Shown: positions 1-9,894, numbered from the stretch's first letter. The stretch: 64,000 bases of DNA from Caballeronia grimmiae (GCF_000698555.1 NZ_JFHE01000001.1:310001-374000); one strand, 5' to 3'. Notes: generated by a model not told the origin, from the letters alone. A program made the numbers and translations.

Positions 1-1
1 T

Positions 2-247
2 CCGGGCGCGGTCTCGTTGCTGGCGGCGTTTCTTTCAGCGATCGTGTACGGCTTGCGCCCGGACGCAAAGTGGGACGCGCAGTTCAATGCCCACACGAAT
101 CGCGAGAGCGACTCCGGCTGGACCGTGATCTTCGTCGTGATCTTTTCGCTGCTGATCGGCGCGTTCCTGCTCCTGACGGGACTCGCGCTGACGTTCCAGA
201 CTTACTTCGAAGGCCAGGTCGAGGCCGCGAAGGCCTTGTCCCAGTGA
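2..247 (+). CDS. Small membrane protein, 5' end outside window
   Basis: The frame is open from base 2 to a TGA at 245-247, giving at least 81 residues; the true start probably lies upstream. Two hydrophobic stretches are visible: one at the very start (LLAAFLSAIVYGL) and a strong one in the middle (VIFVVIFSLLIGAFLLLTGLAL), separated by a polar segment with D, K, W and N. This suggests an inner-membrane protein with two spans. I do not recognise the family. It ends about 10 bases before the convergent radical SAM gene. Confidence 0.6.
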   Translation, partial: PGAVSLLAAFLSAIVYGLRPDAKWDAQFNAHTNRESDSGWTVIFVVIFSLLIGAFLLLTGLALTFQTYFEGQVEAAKALSQ

Positions 248-256
248 GCGCCGCGC

Positions 257-1381
257 TCAGAACAGATCGAGTTGACCCGTGCGCGGCGGCGTCCGGGTAA
301 GCGCCGGGCGCTTGAAATCCGACATATCCAGGATGCCGCGATTGCGCTGGTTCAGCCCGAGCCGCTTCGTCGCCTGGTGAAAGCGCTGTTTCAGCATATC
401 GGCCCATAGACCTTCGCCCTTCATGCGCGTGGCGAAATCGGAGTCGTAGTCCTTGCCGCCGCGCATGTCGCGCACGCGGCTCATCACGCGGTCCGCCCGC
501 GCCGGAAAGTGCGCAGTCAGCCAATCCTTGAAAAGCGGCGCGACTTCCCACGGCAAGCGCAGCACGATGTAACTCGCCGTCGTCGCGCCCGCCTCCGCGC
601 ACGCTTCCAGCACTCGCTCGAGATCCGGCTCGGTGACGAACGGGATTACCGGCGCGATGCTGACGCCCACCGGAATTCCGGCGTCGGCAAGCGTGCGGAT
701 CGTGCGCAGCCGGCGTGACGGCGTGGCGGCGCGTGGTTCCAGCGTGCGGGCGATGTCGGCATCGAGCGTCGTGACGGTGATCGCGGCCATGAACTGCCCG
801 CGCTCGGCCATCGGCGCGAGCAAGTCGATATCCCGCTCGATCAGCGATGACTTCGTAATCGCCGCAAACGGATGCCCGCAGTCGTGCAGGACTTCCGTCA
901 CGCGCCGCGTGAGCTTCAGGTCGCGCTCGACCGGCTGATACGCGTCGGTATTGACGCCTAGCGCGATGGGATCCGGCTGATAGTTCGGCTTGGCAAGCTC
1001 GCGTTCGAGCAAGTCGCCGGCATTGACCTTCGCATAAATGCGGCTTTCGAAATCGAGCCCCGGCGACAGCCCCAGATAGCTGTGCGTCGGCCGCGCGAAG
1101 CAGTAGATACAGCCGTGCTCGCAACCGCGGTACGGATTGAGCGAAACCGTGAAAGGAATGTCCGGCGAGTTGTTGCGCGTGAGGATGCTTTTGGCGCGCT
1201 CCTCGAACACTTGCGTGCGCAGCACCGGCGCGCCTTCTTCTTCGGCCGATTCGTGCATCCAGCCGTCATCGACGGACTCGCGCTCGTCCCGCTCGTATCG
1301 CCCCTGAATGTTCGTGACCGCGCCTCGCCCCTTGAGCGGCGAAGGCGGTGCAACAGGAAATTCGCGGTCCGGCGTGGGCAT
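257..1381 (-). CDS. PA0069-family radical SAM protein
   Basis: This 374-residue protein carries the radical SAM cluster motif CX3CX2C (Cys87, Cys91, Cys94, in GCEHGCIYCFARPTH), which binds a [4Fe-4S] cluster and S-adenosylmethionine. Its overall layout (NPYRGCEHGC, then NTDAYQPVE, then ITKS) matches the PA0069 / SplB-like radical SAM family (COG1533), whose substrate is unknown to me. The start at MPTPDREF is preferred because the frame upstream runs into the Lrp-type gene with no family-like sequence; no clear Shine-Dalgarno supports it, and a GTG 21 codons further in is possible. It reads toward the convergent small membrane protein. It lies behind the Lrp-type gene and could be co-transcribed with it. 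Confidence 0.85.
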   Translation of the reverse strand: MPTPDREFPVAPPSPLKGRGAVTNIQGRYERDERESVDDGWMHESAEEEGAPVLRTQVFEERAKSILTRNNSPDIPFTVSLNPYRGCEHGCIYCFARPTHSYLGLSPGLDFESRIYAKVNAGDLLERELAKPNYQPDPIALGVNTDAYQPVERDLKLTRRVTEVLHDCGHPFAAITKSSLIERDIDLLAPMAERGQFMAAITVTTLDADIARTLEPRAATPSRRLRTIRTLADAGIPVGVSIAPVIPFVTEPDLERVLEACAEAGATTASYIVLRLPWEVAPLFKDWLTAHFPARADRVMSRVRDMRGGKDYDSDFATRMKGEGLWADMLKQRFHQATKRLGLNQRNRGILDMSDFKRPALTRTPPRTGQLDLF

Positions 1382-1452
1382 TTCGGTGAGAGCTTGTCGT
1401 CGAGATACCTGTACAAATATACAGTATCGCCGCGTCGCCGCAAGCGGAAATT

Positions 1453-1941
1453 TCACACATCGACGGGGATCGTCAGCGTCTCCTTGATCTCCTCCATCAC
1501 GACGTAGCTCTTCGATTGCACCGCCCCCGGCAGTTGCAGAAGGATGTCGCCGAGCAGCTTCCGGTAATCGGCCATTTCGCCGATGCGCGCCTTGATCAGA
1601 TAGTCGAAGTCGCCCGAAACGAGATGGCATTCGAGCACTTCGGGAATGCGCTGCACCTCACGACGAAACTGCTCGAACATGTTCCCGCTCTTATGATCGA
1701 GCGTGATTTCGACGAAAACCAGCAGCGCCGCGCCCAGTTGCGTCGGGTTCACGCGGGCGTAGTAGCCCGTGATGACGCCATCGCGCTCCATGCGCTTCAC
1801 GCGCTCGATGCACGGCGTCACCGAGAGCCCGACGCGCTCCGCAAGATCCTTCATCGCAATGCGCCCGTCCTGCTGAAGGATGTTCAGGATCTTGTGATCG
1901 AGCTTGTCGAGCGCCCGGACCGGATTTCGCTGCGTTCTCAT
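1453..1941 (-). CDS. Lrp/AsnC-family transcriptional regulator
   Basis: The 162 residues comprise an N-terminal winged helix-turn-helix (LDKLDHKILNILQQDGR, then DLAERVGLSVTPCIERVKRME) and a C-terminal RAM/AsnC effector domain, closely resembling Lrp itself in length and sequence. It is divergent from dadA with an AT-rich 142-base gap. By analogy with Lrp-family control of D-alanine catabolism (dad operon) in gammaproteobacteria and the Bkd/Dad regulators of pseudomonads, it probably senses an amino acid such as alanine or leucine and controls dadA. That link is inferred from position only. The ATG at 1941 matches the usual family length. Confidence 0.92.
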   Translation of the reverse strand: MRTQRNPVRALDKLDHKILNILQQDGRIAMKDLAERVGLSVTPCIERVKRMERDGVITGYYARVNPTQLGAALLVFVEITLDHKSGNMFEQFRREVQRIPEVLECHLVSGDFDYLIKARIGEMADYRKLLGDILLQLPGAVQSKSYVVMEEIKETLTIPVDV

Positions 1942-2083
1942 GTGTTTTTTGCTAAAAATCCGCCAAATACATTAACTAAAACTGCCTTGATCTCAATAGT
2001 ATAGGCGATAACACTAGACGGACAATCCGCCGCGGTTCATGCGAAGCGACAGTGTCCGGCCGGATCGAAAACCTGGAGATTTC
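1942..2083. promoter_or_regulatory. Divergent regulator/dadA control region
   Basis: This 142-base interval separates the Lrp-type gene and dadA. It is unusually AT-rich for this genome, with T and A runs around 1943-1990, as expected for Lrp-type binding sites, which have weak consensus. A possible plus-strand -35 (TTGATC, 1987-1992) is visible, but no convincing -10 at correct spacing. A ribosome-binding site CTGGAG lies at 2073-2078 before dadA. Confidence 0.45.
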
Positions 2084-3376
2084 ATGCGAATCGTTATTCT
2101 CGGAAGCGGCGTGGTCGGCGTGACGAGTGCGTACTATCTGGCGCGCGCCGGGCACGAAGTGACGGTCATCGACCGCGAAGCCGGCCCTGCTCTCGAAACG
2201 AGTTTCGCCAACGCGGGGCAGATCTCCCCGGGCTACGCGTCGCCGTGGGCCGCACCGGGCGTGCCGCTGAAGGCCGTCAAATGGATGTTCGAAAAGCACG
2301 CGCCGCTCGCGATCCGGCTCGACGGCACGATGGACCAGTTGCAGTGGATGTGGCAAATGCTGCGCAACTGCACGCAGGACCGCTACACGGTGAACAAGGG
2401 CCGCATGGTGCGCCTCGCCGAATACAGCCGCGATTGCCTGCAGGCGCTGCGTGCCGACACCGGCATCCAGTACGAAGGCCGCACGGGCGGGACGCTCCAG
2501 CTTTTCCGCACGCAGCAGCAGCTTGACGGCGCGGCAAAGGACATCGACGTGCTGAAGGATGCAAACGTGCCGTTCGAGCTCTTGTCGTCGGCGGAGCTGG
2601 CGCAGGCGGAACCGGCGCTGGCCGCCGTTTCGCACAAGCTGACGGGCGGGCTGCGTCTGCCGAACGACGAAACCGGCGACTGTCAGATGTTCACCACGCG
2701 CCTCGCCGCGATGGCCGAATCGCTGGGCGTCAAGTTCCGCTACAACACGCCGATCGATTCGCTCGCTGTCAGCAACGGCCGCATCGCGGGCGTGAAATGC
2801 GGCGATGAACTCGTGACGGGCGATTCCTATGTCGTCGCGCTCGGCTCGTATTCGCCGAAGCTGCTGGGCGATCTCATCAACATTCCGGTGTATCCGCTGA
2901 AGGGCTATTCGATCACCGCGCCGATCGTCGATGCGAACCGCGCGCCGGTGTCGACGGTGCTCGACGAGACGTACAAAATCGCGATCACGCGCTTCAACGA
3001 TCGCATCCGCGTGGGCGGCATGGCGGAAATCGTCGGCTACGACAAGACGCTGAAGAAGGCGCGCCGCGAGACGCTGGAAATGTGCGTGAACGACCTGTTC
3101 CCCGGCGGCGGCGATACCACGAGCGCCACGTTCTGGACCGGCCTGCGCCCGATGACGCCGGACGGCACGCCGATCGTCGGCCGCACGCCGGTGCCGAACC
3201 TGTTCCTCAACACGGGGCATGGCACGCTGGGCTGGACGATGTCGTGCGGCTCCGGTCAGTTGCTCGCCGATCTGATGTCCGGCAAGCAGCCGGCAATCCG
3301 CTCGGATGACTTGTCGGTGCATCGCTACTTCGGCGATGTCGGCGTGAATACGCGTCCGGCTTACGCTGAAGTCTGA
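2084..3376 (+). CDS. dadA: D-amino acid dehydrogenase small subunit
   Basis: DadA is a membrane-associated FAD enzyme that oxidises D-amino acids, chiefly D-alanine, to 2-oxo acids and ammonia and passes electrons to the respiratory chain. The 430-residue product opens with a Rossmann FAD motif ([17 protein letters not shown]) and carries the DadA signatures [15 protein letters not shown] and, near the C-terminus, [16 protein letters not shown]. Length fits the family (about 430). The start at 2084 is chosen over an upstream in-frame ATG because it puts the FAD motif at the N-terminus and has CTGGAG six bases upstream. No alanine racemase gene follows, so the D-alanine supply must come from elsewhere. 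Confidence 0.96.
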   Translation: MRIVILGSGVVGVTSAYYLARAGHEVTVIDREAGPALETSFANAGQISPGYASPWAAPGVPLKAVKWMFEKHAPLAIRLDGTMDQLQWMWQMLRNCTQDRYTVNKGRMVRLAEYSRDCLQALRADTGIQYEGRTGGTLQLFRTQQQLDGAAKDIDVLKDANVPFELLSSAELAQAEPALAAVSHKLTGGLRLPNDETGDCQMFTTRLAAMAESLGVKFRYNTPIDSLAVSNGRIAGVKCGDELVTGDSYVVALGSYSPKLLGDLINIPVYPLKGYSITAPIVDANRAPVSTVLDETYKIAITRFNDRIRVGGMAEIVGYDKTLKKARRETLEMCVNDLFPGGGDTTSATFWTGLRPMTPDGTPIVGRTPVPNLFLNTGHGTLGWTMSCGSGQLLADLMSGKQPAIRSDDLSVHRYFGDVGVNTRPAYAEV

Positions 3377-3394
3377 TCTGAGTACGCATAACAG

Positions 3395-3424
3395 AACGGC
3401 GCCTCTCGAAAGAAAGGCGCCGTT
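3395..3424. terminator. Terminator between dadA and acyl-CoA dehydrogenase gene
   Basis: A perfect 10-bp stem AACGGCGCCT / AGGCGCCGTT (3395-3404 with 3415-3424) with a 10-base loop sits between two convergent genes. The plus side is followed by GTCGTTTC, so termination is probably moderate; it can serve both directions. Confidence 0.7.
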
Positions 3425-3430
3425 GTCGTT

Positions 3431-5221
3431 TCAGAACTGATCTTCGCTGAGCGCGAGCACGCCTTCGCTGCCGTTCGCGCTGACGATCGCGGTCTCGAGT
3501 CCTGGTGCGAGCGACAGAATGTGCTCCGCATAGAACTGCGCCGTCGCGATCTTCGCCGTGTGGAACGGCTCGTCCTCCGCGCGTCTTGCGTGCGAAACCA
3601 GCATCGCGCGCGCCATTTGCCATCCGCACAGCACGATGCCCGCCAGCCGCAGATACGGCACGCTCCCCAGGAACACCGCGTTCGGATCGCTCTTGATCCT
3701 GGCGACGATGAATTCCACCGACCGCCCGAGCGACAAACTGCCCGCGCTCAGATGCCGATGCATCGACTTGAACGGCTGGCCATCGACTTCTGCAAGCGCG
3801 GCGATCGTCTGATCGATGTGTGCGAGCAGCAGTTGCGCCGCCGCGCCGCCGTCGCGCACGGTCTTGCGGCCGATCAGATCGTTCGCCTGGATCGCGGTCG
3901 TGCCTTCGTAAATCGGCAGAATGCGCGCATCGCGGTAGTACTGCGCCGCGCCCGTCTCCTCGATGAAACCCATGCCGCCGTGAACCTGCACGCCGATGCT
4001 AGCGACATCGACGGCAATCTCGGTGCTGAAGCCTTTGACGATCGGCACGAGATACTCGTACACCGCTTGATGTTTCTTGCGCTGCGCTTCGTCCGGATGC
4101 GCGTGCGCGACATCGCTGTGCGCGGCGGCGACATACGCCAGTGCGCGCGCGCCCTCGGTATAGGCGCGCATCGTTGCGAGCATGCGGCGCACATCGGGAT
4201 GATGGATGATCGTTACCGCTTCCCTCGCGCTGCCATCGACGGGACGGCTTTGCACGCGCTCTTTCGCGTACGCGACCGCCTGCTGATACGCGCGCTCCGA
4301 TACGCCGACGCCCTGCATCCCCACCGCGAAGCGCGCCGCGTTCATCATGATGAACATGTACTCGAGGCCGTGATTCTCCTCGCCGATCAGATAACCGACC
4401 GCGCCGCCGTGATCGCCGAACTGCAGCACCGCCGTCGGGCTCGCCTTGATGCCGAGCTTGTGCTCGATCGACACGCAATGCACGTCGTTGCGCGCGCCGA
4501 GTGAACCGTCATCGTTGACGAGAAACTTGGGCACGATAAAGAGCGAAATGCCCTTCACGCCTTCGGGCGCATCGGGCGTGCGCGCGAGCACGAGATGCAC
4601 GATGTTCTCGGCCATATCGTGCTCGCCATACGTGATGAATATCTTCGTGCCGAAGAGCTTGTACGTGCCGTCGCCCTGCGGTTCGGCGCGCGTACGCACC
4701 AGCGCGAGATCAGAACCGGCCTGCGGCTCGGTGAGATTCATCGTGCCGGTCCATTCGCCGGCGATGAACTTCGGCAGATAGCGCGCCTTTTGTTCGTCGG
4801 TGCCGGCCGTGAGCAACGCTTCGATCGCGCCGTCGGTCAGCAGCGGGCACAACGCAAACGAGAGATTCGCCGAGTTGAGCATTTCCATGCACGCCGTCGC
4901 GATCAGCTTCGGCAGATTCTGTCCGCCGAACTCCGACGGATGCACGACGCCTTGCCACCCGCCTTGCCCGAACTGGCGGAACGCGTCCTTGAAGCCCGGC
5001 GTCGTCCGCACTTGACCGTCCGACCATGCACTCGGATCGCGGTCGCCCGCGACGTTCAGCGGCGCAATCACTTCGCCACAGAAGCGCGCGGCCTCGTCGA
5101 GGACGGCCTGCGCGGTATCGAAGTTGCCGTCTTCGAAGCCGGGCAACGCGGCGATGCTGTCCAGGTCCGCCAGTTCCTTCATCACGAACAGCATGTCCTT
5201 GACGGGGGCGCGGTAGCTCAT
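3431..5221 (-). CDS. Acyl-CoA dehydrogenase, 596-residue class
   Basis: This flavoenzyme catalyses the first step of fatty acyl-CoA beta-oxidation (acyl-CoA to trans-2-enoyl-CoA), passing electrons to ETF. The protein has the N-terminal, middle (NLTEPQAGSDL) and C-terminal acyl-CoA dehydrogenase domains plus the extra C-terminal domain of the roughly 600-residue class. The sequence YEGTTAIQ near residue 438 supplies the likely catalytic glutamate region. The start at 5221 has a very strong Shine-Dalgarno (AGGAGGAGAC, minus strand). It lies just downstream of etfBA on the same strand, fitting a dehydrogenase and electron-acceptor module. Chain-length specificity cannot be read. Confidence 0.93.
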   Translation of the reverse strand: MSYRAPVKDMLFVMKELADLDSIAALPGFEDGNFDTAQAVLDEAARFCGEVIAPLNVAGDRDPSAWSDGQVRTTPGFKDAFRQFGQGGWQGVVHPSEFGGQNLPKLIATACMEMLNSANLSFALCPLLTDGAIEALLTAGTDEQKARYLPKFIAGEWTGTMNLTEPQAGSDLALVRTRAEPQGDGTYKLFGTKIFITYGEHDMAENIVHLVLARTPDAPEGVKGISLFIVPKFLVNDDGSLGARNDVHCVSIEHKLGIKASPTAVLQFGDHGGAVGYLIGEENHGLEYMFIMMNAARFAVGMQGVGVSERAYQQAVAYAKERVQSRPVDGSAREAVTIIHHPDVRRMLATMRAYTEGARALAYVAAAHSDVAHAHPDEAQRKKHQAVYEYLVPIVKGFSTEIAVDVASIGVQVHGGMGFIEETGAAQYYRDARILPIYEGTTAIQANDLIGRKTVRDGGAAAQLLLAHIDQTIAALAEVDGQPFKSMHRHLSAGSLSLGRSVEFIVARIKSDPNAVFLGSVPYLRLAGIVLCGWQMARAMLVSHARRAEDEPFHTAKIATAQFYAEHILSLAPGLETAIVSANGSEGVLALSEDQF

Positions 5222-5264
5222 TGTCGTGTCTCCTCCTGTGATGTTTCTCTCGTCCAGCGGATAC

Positions 5265-5295
5265 AAAAAAGGGCGCAACGGTCGTCGCGCCCTTT
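5265..5295 (-). terminator. Terminator downstream of etfBA
   Basis: The stem GGGCGC / GCGCCC (5271-5276 with 5287-5292) is extended by A/T pairs. On the minus strand it is followed by six T residues (5265-5270). It lies between etfA and the acyl-CoA dehydrogenase gene, so it may uncouple or attenuate transcription into the latter. Confidence 0.65.
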
Positions 5296-5327
5296 CGCTC
5301 TTCGTGCAGCGATTACCGCCGCGCGTT

Positions 5328-6263
5328 TTAGCCGAGTTCCTTGACCAGCTCCGGCACAACCGAGAACAGATCGCCGACGAGGCCGTAGTCGGCCACGCTG
5401 AAGATCGGCGCTTCGGCGTCCTTGTTGATCGCAACGATGACCTTGCTGTCCTTCATGCCGGCCAAATGCTGAATTGCACCCGAGATGCCGACCGCCACGT
5501 ACAACTGCGGCGCAACGATCTTGCCCGTCTGGCCGACCTGATAATCGTTCGGCACATAGCCGGCGTCGACCGCCGCACGCGATGCGCCCAGCGCCGCGCC
5601 GAGCTTGTCCGCGAGCGGTTCGAGCACGTGCGTGTAGTTCTCGCCGCTGCCGAGACCGCGACCGCCCGACACGATGGTCTGCGCGCTCGTCAGTTCCGGG
5701 CGATCCAGCTTCGTGATCTCGCGGCTTACGAACTGCGAGATGCCGGCATCCGCCGCCGCGTCGATTTTCTCGACTGACGCGCTTCCGCCTTCCGCCGCGA
5801 CCGCGTCGAAGCCCGTGCCGCGCACCGTGATGACCTTGATCGGATCGCTCGACTGCACCGTCGCGACTGCGTTGCCGGCGTAGATCGGGCGCTCGAAGGT
5901 ATCGGCGCTGACGACAGCGGTGATGTCGCTGATTTGCGCGACATCGAGATGCGCCGCGATGCGCGGGGCCACGTTCTTGCCGTATGCGGTAGCGGGCGCA
6001 ACGATATGCGAATAATCCGTCGCGATATTCAGCACCGTGCCTTCGACGTTCTCAGCGAGGCCTTCGGCCAGTTGAGGCGCATCGGCGAGGAGCACCTTGC
6101 TCACGCCCGCGATCTTTGCCGCCGCATCCGCCGCGCCTTGCGCGTTCGAGCCCGCGACCAGCACGTGCACGTCGCCGCCTATCTTGGCCGCTGCCGCGAC
6201 CGTGTTCAACGTCGCCGCCTTGATCGACGCGTTGTCATGCTCTGCAATAACCAGAATCGTCAT
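5328..6263 (-). CDS. etfA: Electron transfer flavoprotein alpha subunit
   Basis: EtfA (311 residues) binds FAD and, with EtfB, shuttles electrons from acyl-CoA dehydrogenases to ETF-quinone oxidoreductase. The C-terminal FAD-binding signature is clear: [12 protein letters not shown], then [23 protein letters not shown] and [17 protein letters not shown]. The N-terminal half shows the adenine-nucleotide alpha-hydrolase-like fold ([11 protein letters not shown]). It follows etfB by 15 bases on the same strand, so the two are co-transcribed. Confidence 0.97.
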   Translation of the reverse strand: MTILVIAEHDNASIKAATLNTVAAAAKIGGDVHVLVAGSNAQGAADAAAKIAGVSKVLLADAPQLAEGLAENVEGTVLNIATDYSHIVAPATAYGKNVAPRIAAHLDVAQISDITAVVSADTFERPIYAGNAVATVQSSDPIKVITVRGTGFDAVAAEGGSASVEKIDAAADAGISQFVSREITKLDRPELTSAQTIVSGGRGLGSGENYTHVLEPLADKLGAALGASRAAVDAGYVPNDYQVGQTGKIVAPQLYVAVGISGAIQHLAGMKDSKVIVAINKDAEAPIFSVADYGLVGDLFSVVPELVKELG

Positions 6264-6278
6264 TTTCTCGCGTCTCCC

Positions 6279-7028
6279 TCACAGCACCTTGGCTTCGGTC
6301 TTGAGCTTCTCGACCAGCGTCTTCACGTCGGGCACCATGACGCCCGCGCTACGCTTCGGCGGCTCGACGACCTTCAGCGTCTTCAGACGCGGCGTCACGT
6401 CCACGCCGAGGTCGGCGGGCTTCACCGTCGTCAGCGGCTTCTTCTTCGCCTTCATGATGTTCGGCAGCGTCACATAACGCGGCTCGTTCAGGCGCAGGTC
6501 GGTGGTGACCACCGCCGGCAGCTTCAGCGAAAGCGTTTCCGCGCCGCCATCGACTTCGCGCGACACCGTGGCCTTGCCATCGGCGATCGTCACCTTCGAT
6601 GCGAACGTCGCTTGCGGCAGGCCCGCCAGTGCAGCGAGCATCTGACCGGTCTGATTCGAATCGTCGTCGATGGCCTGCTTGCCGAGAATGACCAGCTCGG
6701 GCTTTTCCTGATCGACCAAGGCCTTCAGGATCTTGGCGACCGCGAGCGGCTGCAGGTCTTCCGTGGACTCGACCAGAATCGCACGATCCGCACCGATTGC
6801 CAGCGCCGTGCGCAGCGTTTCCTGACACTGCGTCACGCCGCACGATACGGCGATCACTTCGGTCGCCACGCCTGCTTCCTTCAGACGAACCGCCTCTTCC
6901 ACGGCGATTTCATCGAACGGGTTCATCGACATCTTCACGTTGGCGATATCGACGCCCGTGTTGTCCGACTTCACGCGCACCTTGACGTTGTAGTCGACCA
7001 CGCGCTTGACTGGCACCAGAATTTTCAT
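6279..7028 (-). CDS. etfB: Electron transfer flavoprotein beta subunit
   Basis: EtfB (249 residues) is the AMP-binding partner of EtfA. It starts [19 protein letters not shown] and contains the ETF-beta signature region ([28 protein letters not shown]). The start at 7028 is preferred to one two codons upstream because it gives the conserved N-terminus. It is the first gene of the etfBA unit, with a candidate -10 about 40 bases upstream. Confidence 0.97.
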   Translation of the reverse strand: MKILVPVKRVVDYNVKVRVKSDNTGVDIANVKMSMNPFDEIAVEEAVRLKEAGVATEVIAVSCGVTQCQETLRTALAIGADRAILVESTEDLQPLAVAKILKALVDQEKPELVILGKQAIDDDSNQTGQMLAALAGLPQATFASKVTIADGKATVSREVDGGAETLSLKLPAVVTTDLRLNEPRYVTLPNIMKAKKKPLTTVKPADLGVDVTPRLKTLKVVEPPKRSAGVMVPDVKTLVEKLKTEAKVL

Positions 7029-7067
7029 GCACACGCTCCAAAGTTACGATTACGTCAACCCAGGCTC

Positions 7068-7073
7068 ATTATA
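7068..7073 (-). promoter_or_regulatory. Candidate etfBA -10 box
   Basis: The minus strand reads TATAAT at 7068-7073, an exact sigma-70 -10 consensus, 40 bases upstream of the etfB start. No good -35 is present 17 bases further up, so the promoter may need an activator or may be weak. Confidence 0.4.
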
Positions 7074-7170
7074 CGAGCGACACGATCGCGTTTTCCCCCT
7101 CCAGACGGGAGGGCCGGGTTAGCGTGCATCAGATTGGATAGGGATTTCGAGCTTTGCGCCCATTTTTATG

Positions 7171-7182
7171 GAACGGTCGTTC
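7171..7182. promoter_or_regulatory. Palindrome GAACG-GT-CGTTC upstream of etfBA
   Basis: A perfect 5+5 inverted repeat with a 2-base centre lies about 140 bases upstream of etfB and 40 bases past the metQ stop. Palindromes of this shape are typical operators for TetR-family fatty-acid regulators. No regulator gene is in the window, so the assignment is inferred. Confidence 0.35.
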
Positions 7183-7222
7183 GTTTTCCATCCCGAAAAA
7201 CCCGGACGACCGTCTCCAAGGC

Positions 7223-8017
7223 TTACCAGGCTGCGATCACCGCGCCTGCATACTTGCCTTCGATGAACTGCTTCACTTCGGCCGAGTGATACGCGGCGAC
7301 CAGCTTCCCGACCCACGGCTTGTCCTTGTCGGCCGCGCGAATCGCGATGATGTTCGCGTACGGGCCATGCGGATCTTCAATCGCGATCGCATCGGACTTC
7401 GGCTTCAGGCCCGCTTCCATTGCGAAGTTGGTGTTGATAGCGGCGGCGTCGACGTCGGCGAGCGAGCGCGGAATCTGCGCCGCGTCCAGTTCGACGATCT
7501 TCAGCTTCTTCGGATTCTCGACGATATCGAGCGGCGTCGCCTTCAGACCGGCGTCGGCGCGCAGCTTCAGCAAGCCCTGCTTCTGCAGGAGCAGCAACGC
7601 ACGGCCGCCGTTGGTCGGATCGTTCGGGACCGCGATGCGCGCGCCGTTCTGCAATTGCGCGAGCGACTTCAGCTTCTTCGAATAGATGCCCATCGGGAAC
7701 GTGACGGTATCGGCCACCTTGATGAGCTTGTAGCCGCGATCGCGCACCTGCGCGTCCAGATACGGCTGATGCTGATAGCTGTTCGCGTCGAGATCGCCGG
7801 CGGCGAGCGCGGCGTTCGGCTGCACGTAATCCGAGAATTCGATGACCGTGATCTTGAGCCCGTTCTTCGCGGCGACCTGCTTCACCACTTCCATCATCTG
7901 CGCGTGCGGGCCGCCCGTCACGCCGACCTTGATCGCGTTGTCATCCGCGTGCGCTGCGCTGAACAGCGATGCCGCACCCAGAGCGGCGGCGAACTTCAGA
8001 ATGAATCGACGTTGCAT
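7223..8017 (-). CDS. metQ: Methionine ABC transporter substrate-binding protein
   Basis: This 264-residue NlpA/MetQ-family binding protein captures methionine (L or D) in the periplasm for MetNI. It has a typical signal sequence ending AHA-DD and family motifs KVGVTGGPHAQMMEVV, DANSYQHQPYLD and VPNDPTNGGRALLLLQ. It lacks the lipobox cysteine found in E. coli MetQ, so it is probably a soluble periplasmic protein released by signal peptidase I. AAGG 8 bases upstream supports the start. It is the third gene of metNIQ. Confidence 0.93.
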   Translation of the reverse strand: MQRRFILKFAAALGAASLFSAAHADDNAIKVGVTGGPHAQMMEVVKQVAAKNGLKITVIEFSDYVQPNAALAAGDLDANSYQHQPYLDAQVRDRGYKLIKVADTVTFPMGIYSKKLKSLAQLQNGARIAVPNDPTNGGRALLLLQKQGLLKLRADAGLKATPLDIVENPKKLKIVELDAAQIPRSLADVDAAAINTNFAMEAGLKPKSDAIAIEDPHGPYANIIAIRAADKDKPWVGKLVAAYHSAEVKQFIEGKYAGAVIAAW

Positions 8018-8042
8018 GTGCTGACCTTTCTTTTCGATGTGG

Positions 8043-8696
8043 TTATTTATGGCTCAGACGGCGCACGAGCCAGTCGCCGAACGACTGCACGAGCTGCACG
8101 AACACGATCAGGATCACGACGACCGTGAGCATCACTTCAGGGAGAAAGCGTTGATAGCCGTAGCGGATGCCGAGATCGCCGAGGCCGCCGCCGCCGATCG
8201 CGCCGGCCATCGCCGAATAGCCGACGAGCGACACGAACGTGATCGTCAGTCCCGCGACGACGCCCGGCAGCGATTCCGGCAGCAGCACCTTGAACACGAT
8301 CTGGCTCGTGGTCGCGCCCATCGCCTGGGCGGCTTCGATCAGGCCGCGATCGACTTCGCGCAGCGCCGTTTCGACGAGACGCGCGATGAACGGCGCCGAC
8401 GCGATGGTCAGCGGCACAACCGCCGCCGCCGTGCCGATCGACGATCCGACGACGAGCCGCGTGAATGGAATAACCGCGACGAGCAGGATGATGAAGGGCG
8501 TCGAGCGCACGGCATTCACGACGCCGCCGAGCACGCGATTCACGCCGATGTTCTGCAGCACGCCGTCGCGATCGGTCAGATAGAGCAGCACGCCGAGCGG
8601 CAGGCCGAGCGCCGCGCCGATGAGTCCCGAGATGCCGACCATGACCAGCGTCTCCCAGAACGACTGCACGAACATGTCGAACATTTCACTCAACAT
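8043..8696 (-). CDS. metI: Methionine ABC transporter permease
   Basis: MetI (217 residues) is the inner-membrane permease of the D/L-methionine importer. The sequence shows five hydrophobic spans and a MetI-type coupling segment ([28 protein letters not shown]) that contacts the ATPase. Its start overlaps the metN stop by 11 bases, indicating translational coupling. Length matches the family (217 in E. coli). Confidence 0.95.
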   Translation of the reverse strand: MLSEMFDMFVQSFWETLVMVGISGLIGAALGLPLGVLLYLTDRDGVLQNIGVNRVLGGVVNAVRSTPFIILLVAVIPFTRLVVGSSIGTAAAVVPLTIASAPFIARLVETALREVDRGLIEAAQAMGATTSQIVFKVLLPESLPGVVAGLTITFVSLVGYSAMAGAIGGGGLGDLGIRYGYQRFLPEVMLTVVVILIVFVQLVQSFGDWLVRRLSHK

Positions 8697-9720
8697 GGGA
8701 AAGCTCCTCCACCACGACGCCTTGCGAGCGCAAATAAGCGATCGCTTCCGCGACCTTTACCGGCTGTCCGCCCGCGAGCACCGCGAGCGAGCCGAACGCC
8801 TGGCCCTGGATCTCGTCGATCTGGCCATGCAGGATGTTGAAATCGAGTTCGTAGCGGCGAATCGTCTCCGAGAGAATCGGCTGATCGACGCCCGAGCCCC
8901 TGAACGCGAGCCGCAGCAAGTGCCCGCTGCCGGTCGAAAGACGCTCGGCGACGCGCGCCTTCAACGCGGGCGGCAACTCGTGCGCGATGACGTCGCCGAT
9001 CAGCGCGCGCGTGACTTCGTGACGCGGCTGCATGAAGACATCGACCACCTTCCCTTCTTCGACGACGCGCCCGGCATCGAGCACGGCCACGCGATCGCAG
9101 ACCTGCTTGATCACTTCCATCTGGTGCGTGATGAGCACGATGGTCAGCCCCAGCTCGCGATTGATCTTGCGCAGCAGGTCCAGAATGGCGCGCGTGGTTT
9201 CGGGATCGAGCGCGGACGTGGCTTCGTCGGAGAGCAGCACGCTCGGCTTGCTCGCGAGCGCCCGCGCGATGCCCACGCGCTGCTTCTGTCCACCGCTGAT
9301 CTGCGCGGGATACTTGTCCTTGTGCTGCGTAAGGCCGACGAGTTCGAGCAGCGGCAGCACCGTCTCTTCGATCTGTGCGCGCGTCTTGCCCGCGAGTTCG
9401 AGCGGCAGCGCGACGTTGCCGAACACCGTGCGCGACGACAGCAGGTTGAAGTGCTGGAAGATCATGCCGATGTCGCGGCGCGCGGCACGCAGGTCATCCT
9501 TGCCGAGCGTGGTGAGATCGCGCCCATCGACGACGACGCTGCCTTCGCTCGGCCGCGTCAGCAGGTTGATGGTGCGCACCAGCGTGCTCTTCCCGGCCCC
9601 GCTGCGTCCGATGATGCCGAAGATCTCGCCGGCGGGAATCGCCAGATTGACGTTATGCAGCGCTTCCACCCAGCCCCGGGGTCCCGCAAAGCGCTGCGAG
9701 AGGTTACGTATTTCGATCAT
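8686..9720 (-). CDS. metN: Methionine ABC transporter ATP-binding protein
   Basis: MetN (344 residues) powers methionine import. It has Walker A (GRSGAGKST), the ABC signature ([15 protein letters not shown]), Walker B ([12 protein letters not shown]) and the switch histidine (LITHQM). A C-terminal ACT-like regulatory NIL domain (about residues 260-344) allows trans-inhibition by intracellular methionine, as known for E. coli MetN. The start at 9720 gives the conserved [11 protein letters not shown]; an in-frame extension upstream looks non-coding. It is the first gene of metNIQ. Confidence 0.96.
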   Translation of the reverse strand: MIEIRNLSQRFAGPRGWVEALHNVNLAIPAGEIFGIIGRSGAGKSTLVRTINLLTRPSEGSVVVDGRDLTTLGKDDLRAARRDIGMIFQHFNLLSSRTVFGNVALPLELAGKTRAQIEETVLPLLELVGLTQHKDKYPAQISGGQKQRVGIARALASKPSVLLSDEATSALDPETTRAILDLLRKINRELGLTIVLITHQMEVIKQVCDRVAVLDAGRVVEEGKVVDVFMQPRHEVTRALIGDVIAHELPPALKARVAERLSTGSGHLLRLAFRGSGVDQPILSETIRRYELDFNILHGQIDEIQGQAFGSLAVLAGGQPVKVAEAIAYLRSQGVVVEELSHVE

Positions 9721-9894
9721 GCGCCGGTCATGAAAACACAAACGGCGGAAGGCTTCGCCGGGTGAACGCACCCGCGCAGCCGGCCGCCGCTGGTTTTCTG
9801 CTGTTTTATGAGAGAAGCGATTTTACAGGACGCACATCATTCTGTTTAATAATGAATTCCGATCGACTAATTACCGCTGGATATTTAAGCGCTC

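Noticed and set aside
7119..7316. Small minus-strand frame between etfB and metQ
   Set aside because: It overlaps the metQ 3' end out of frame, has no family likeness, and only about 14 codons lie outside metQ after an internal ATG.
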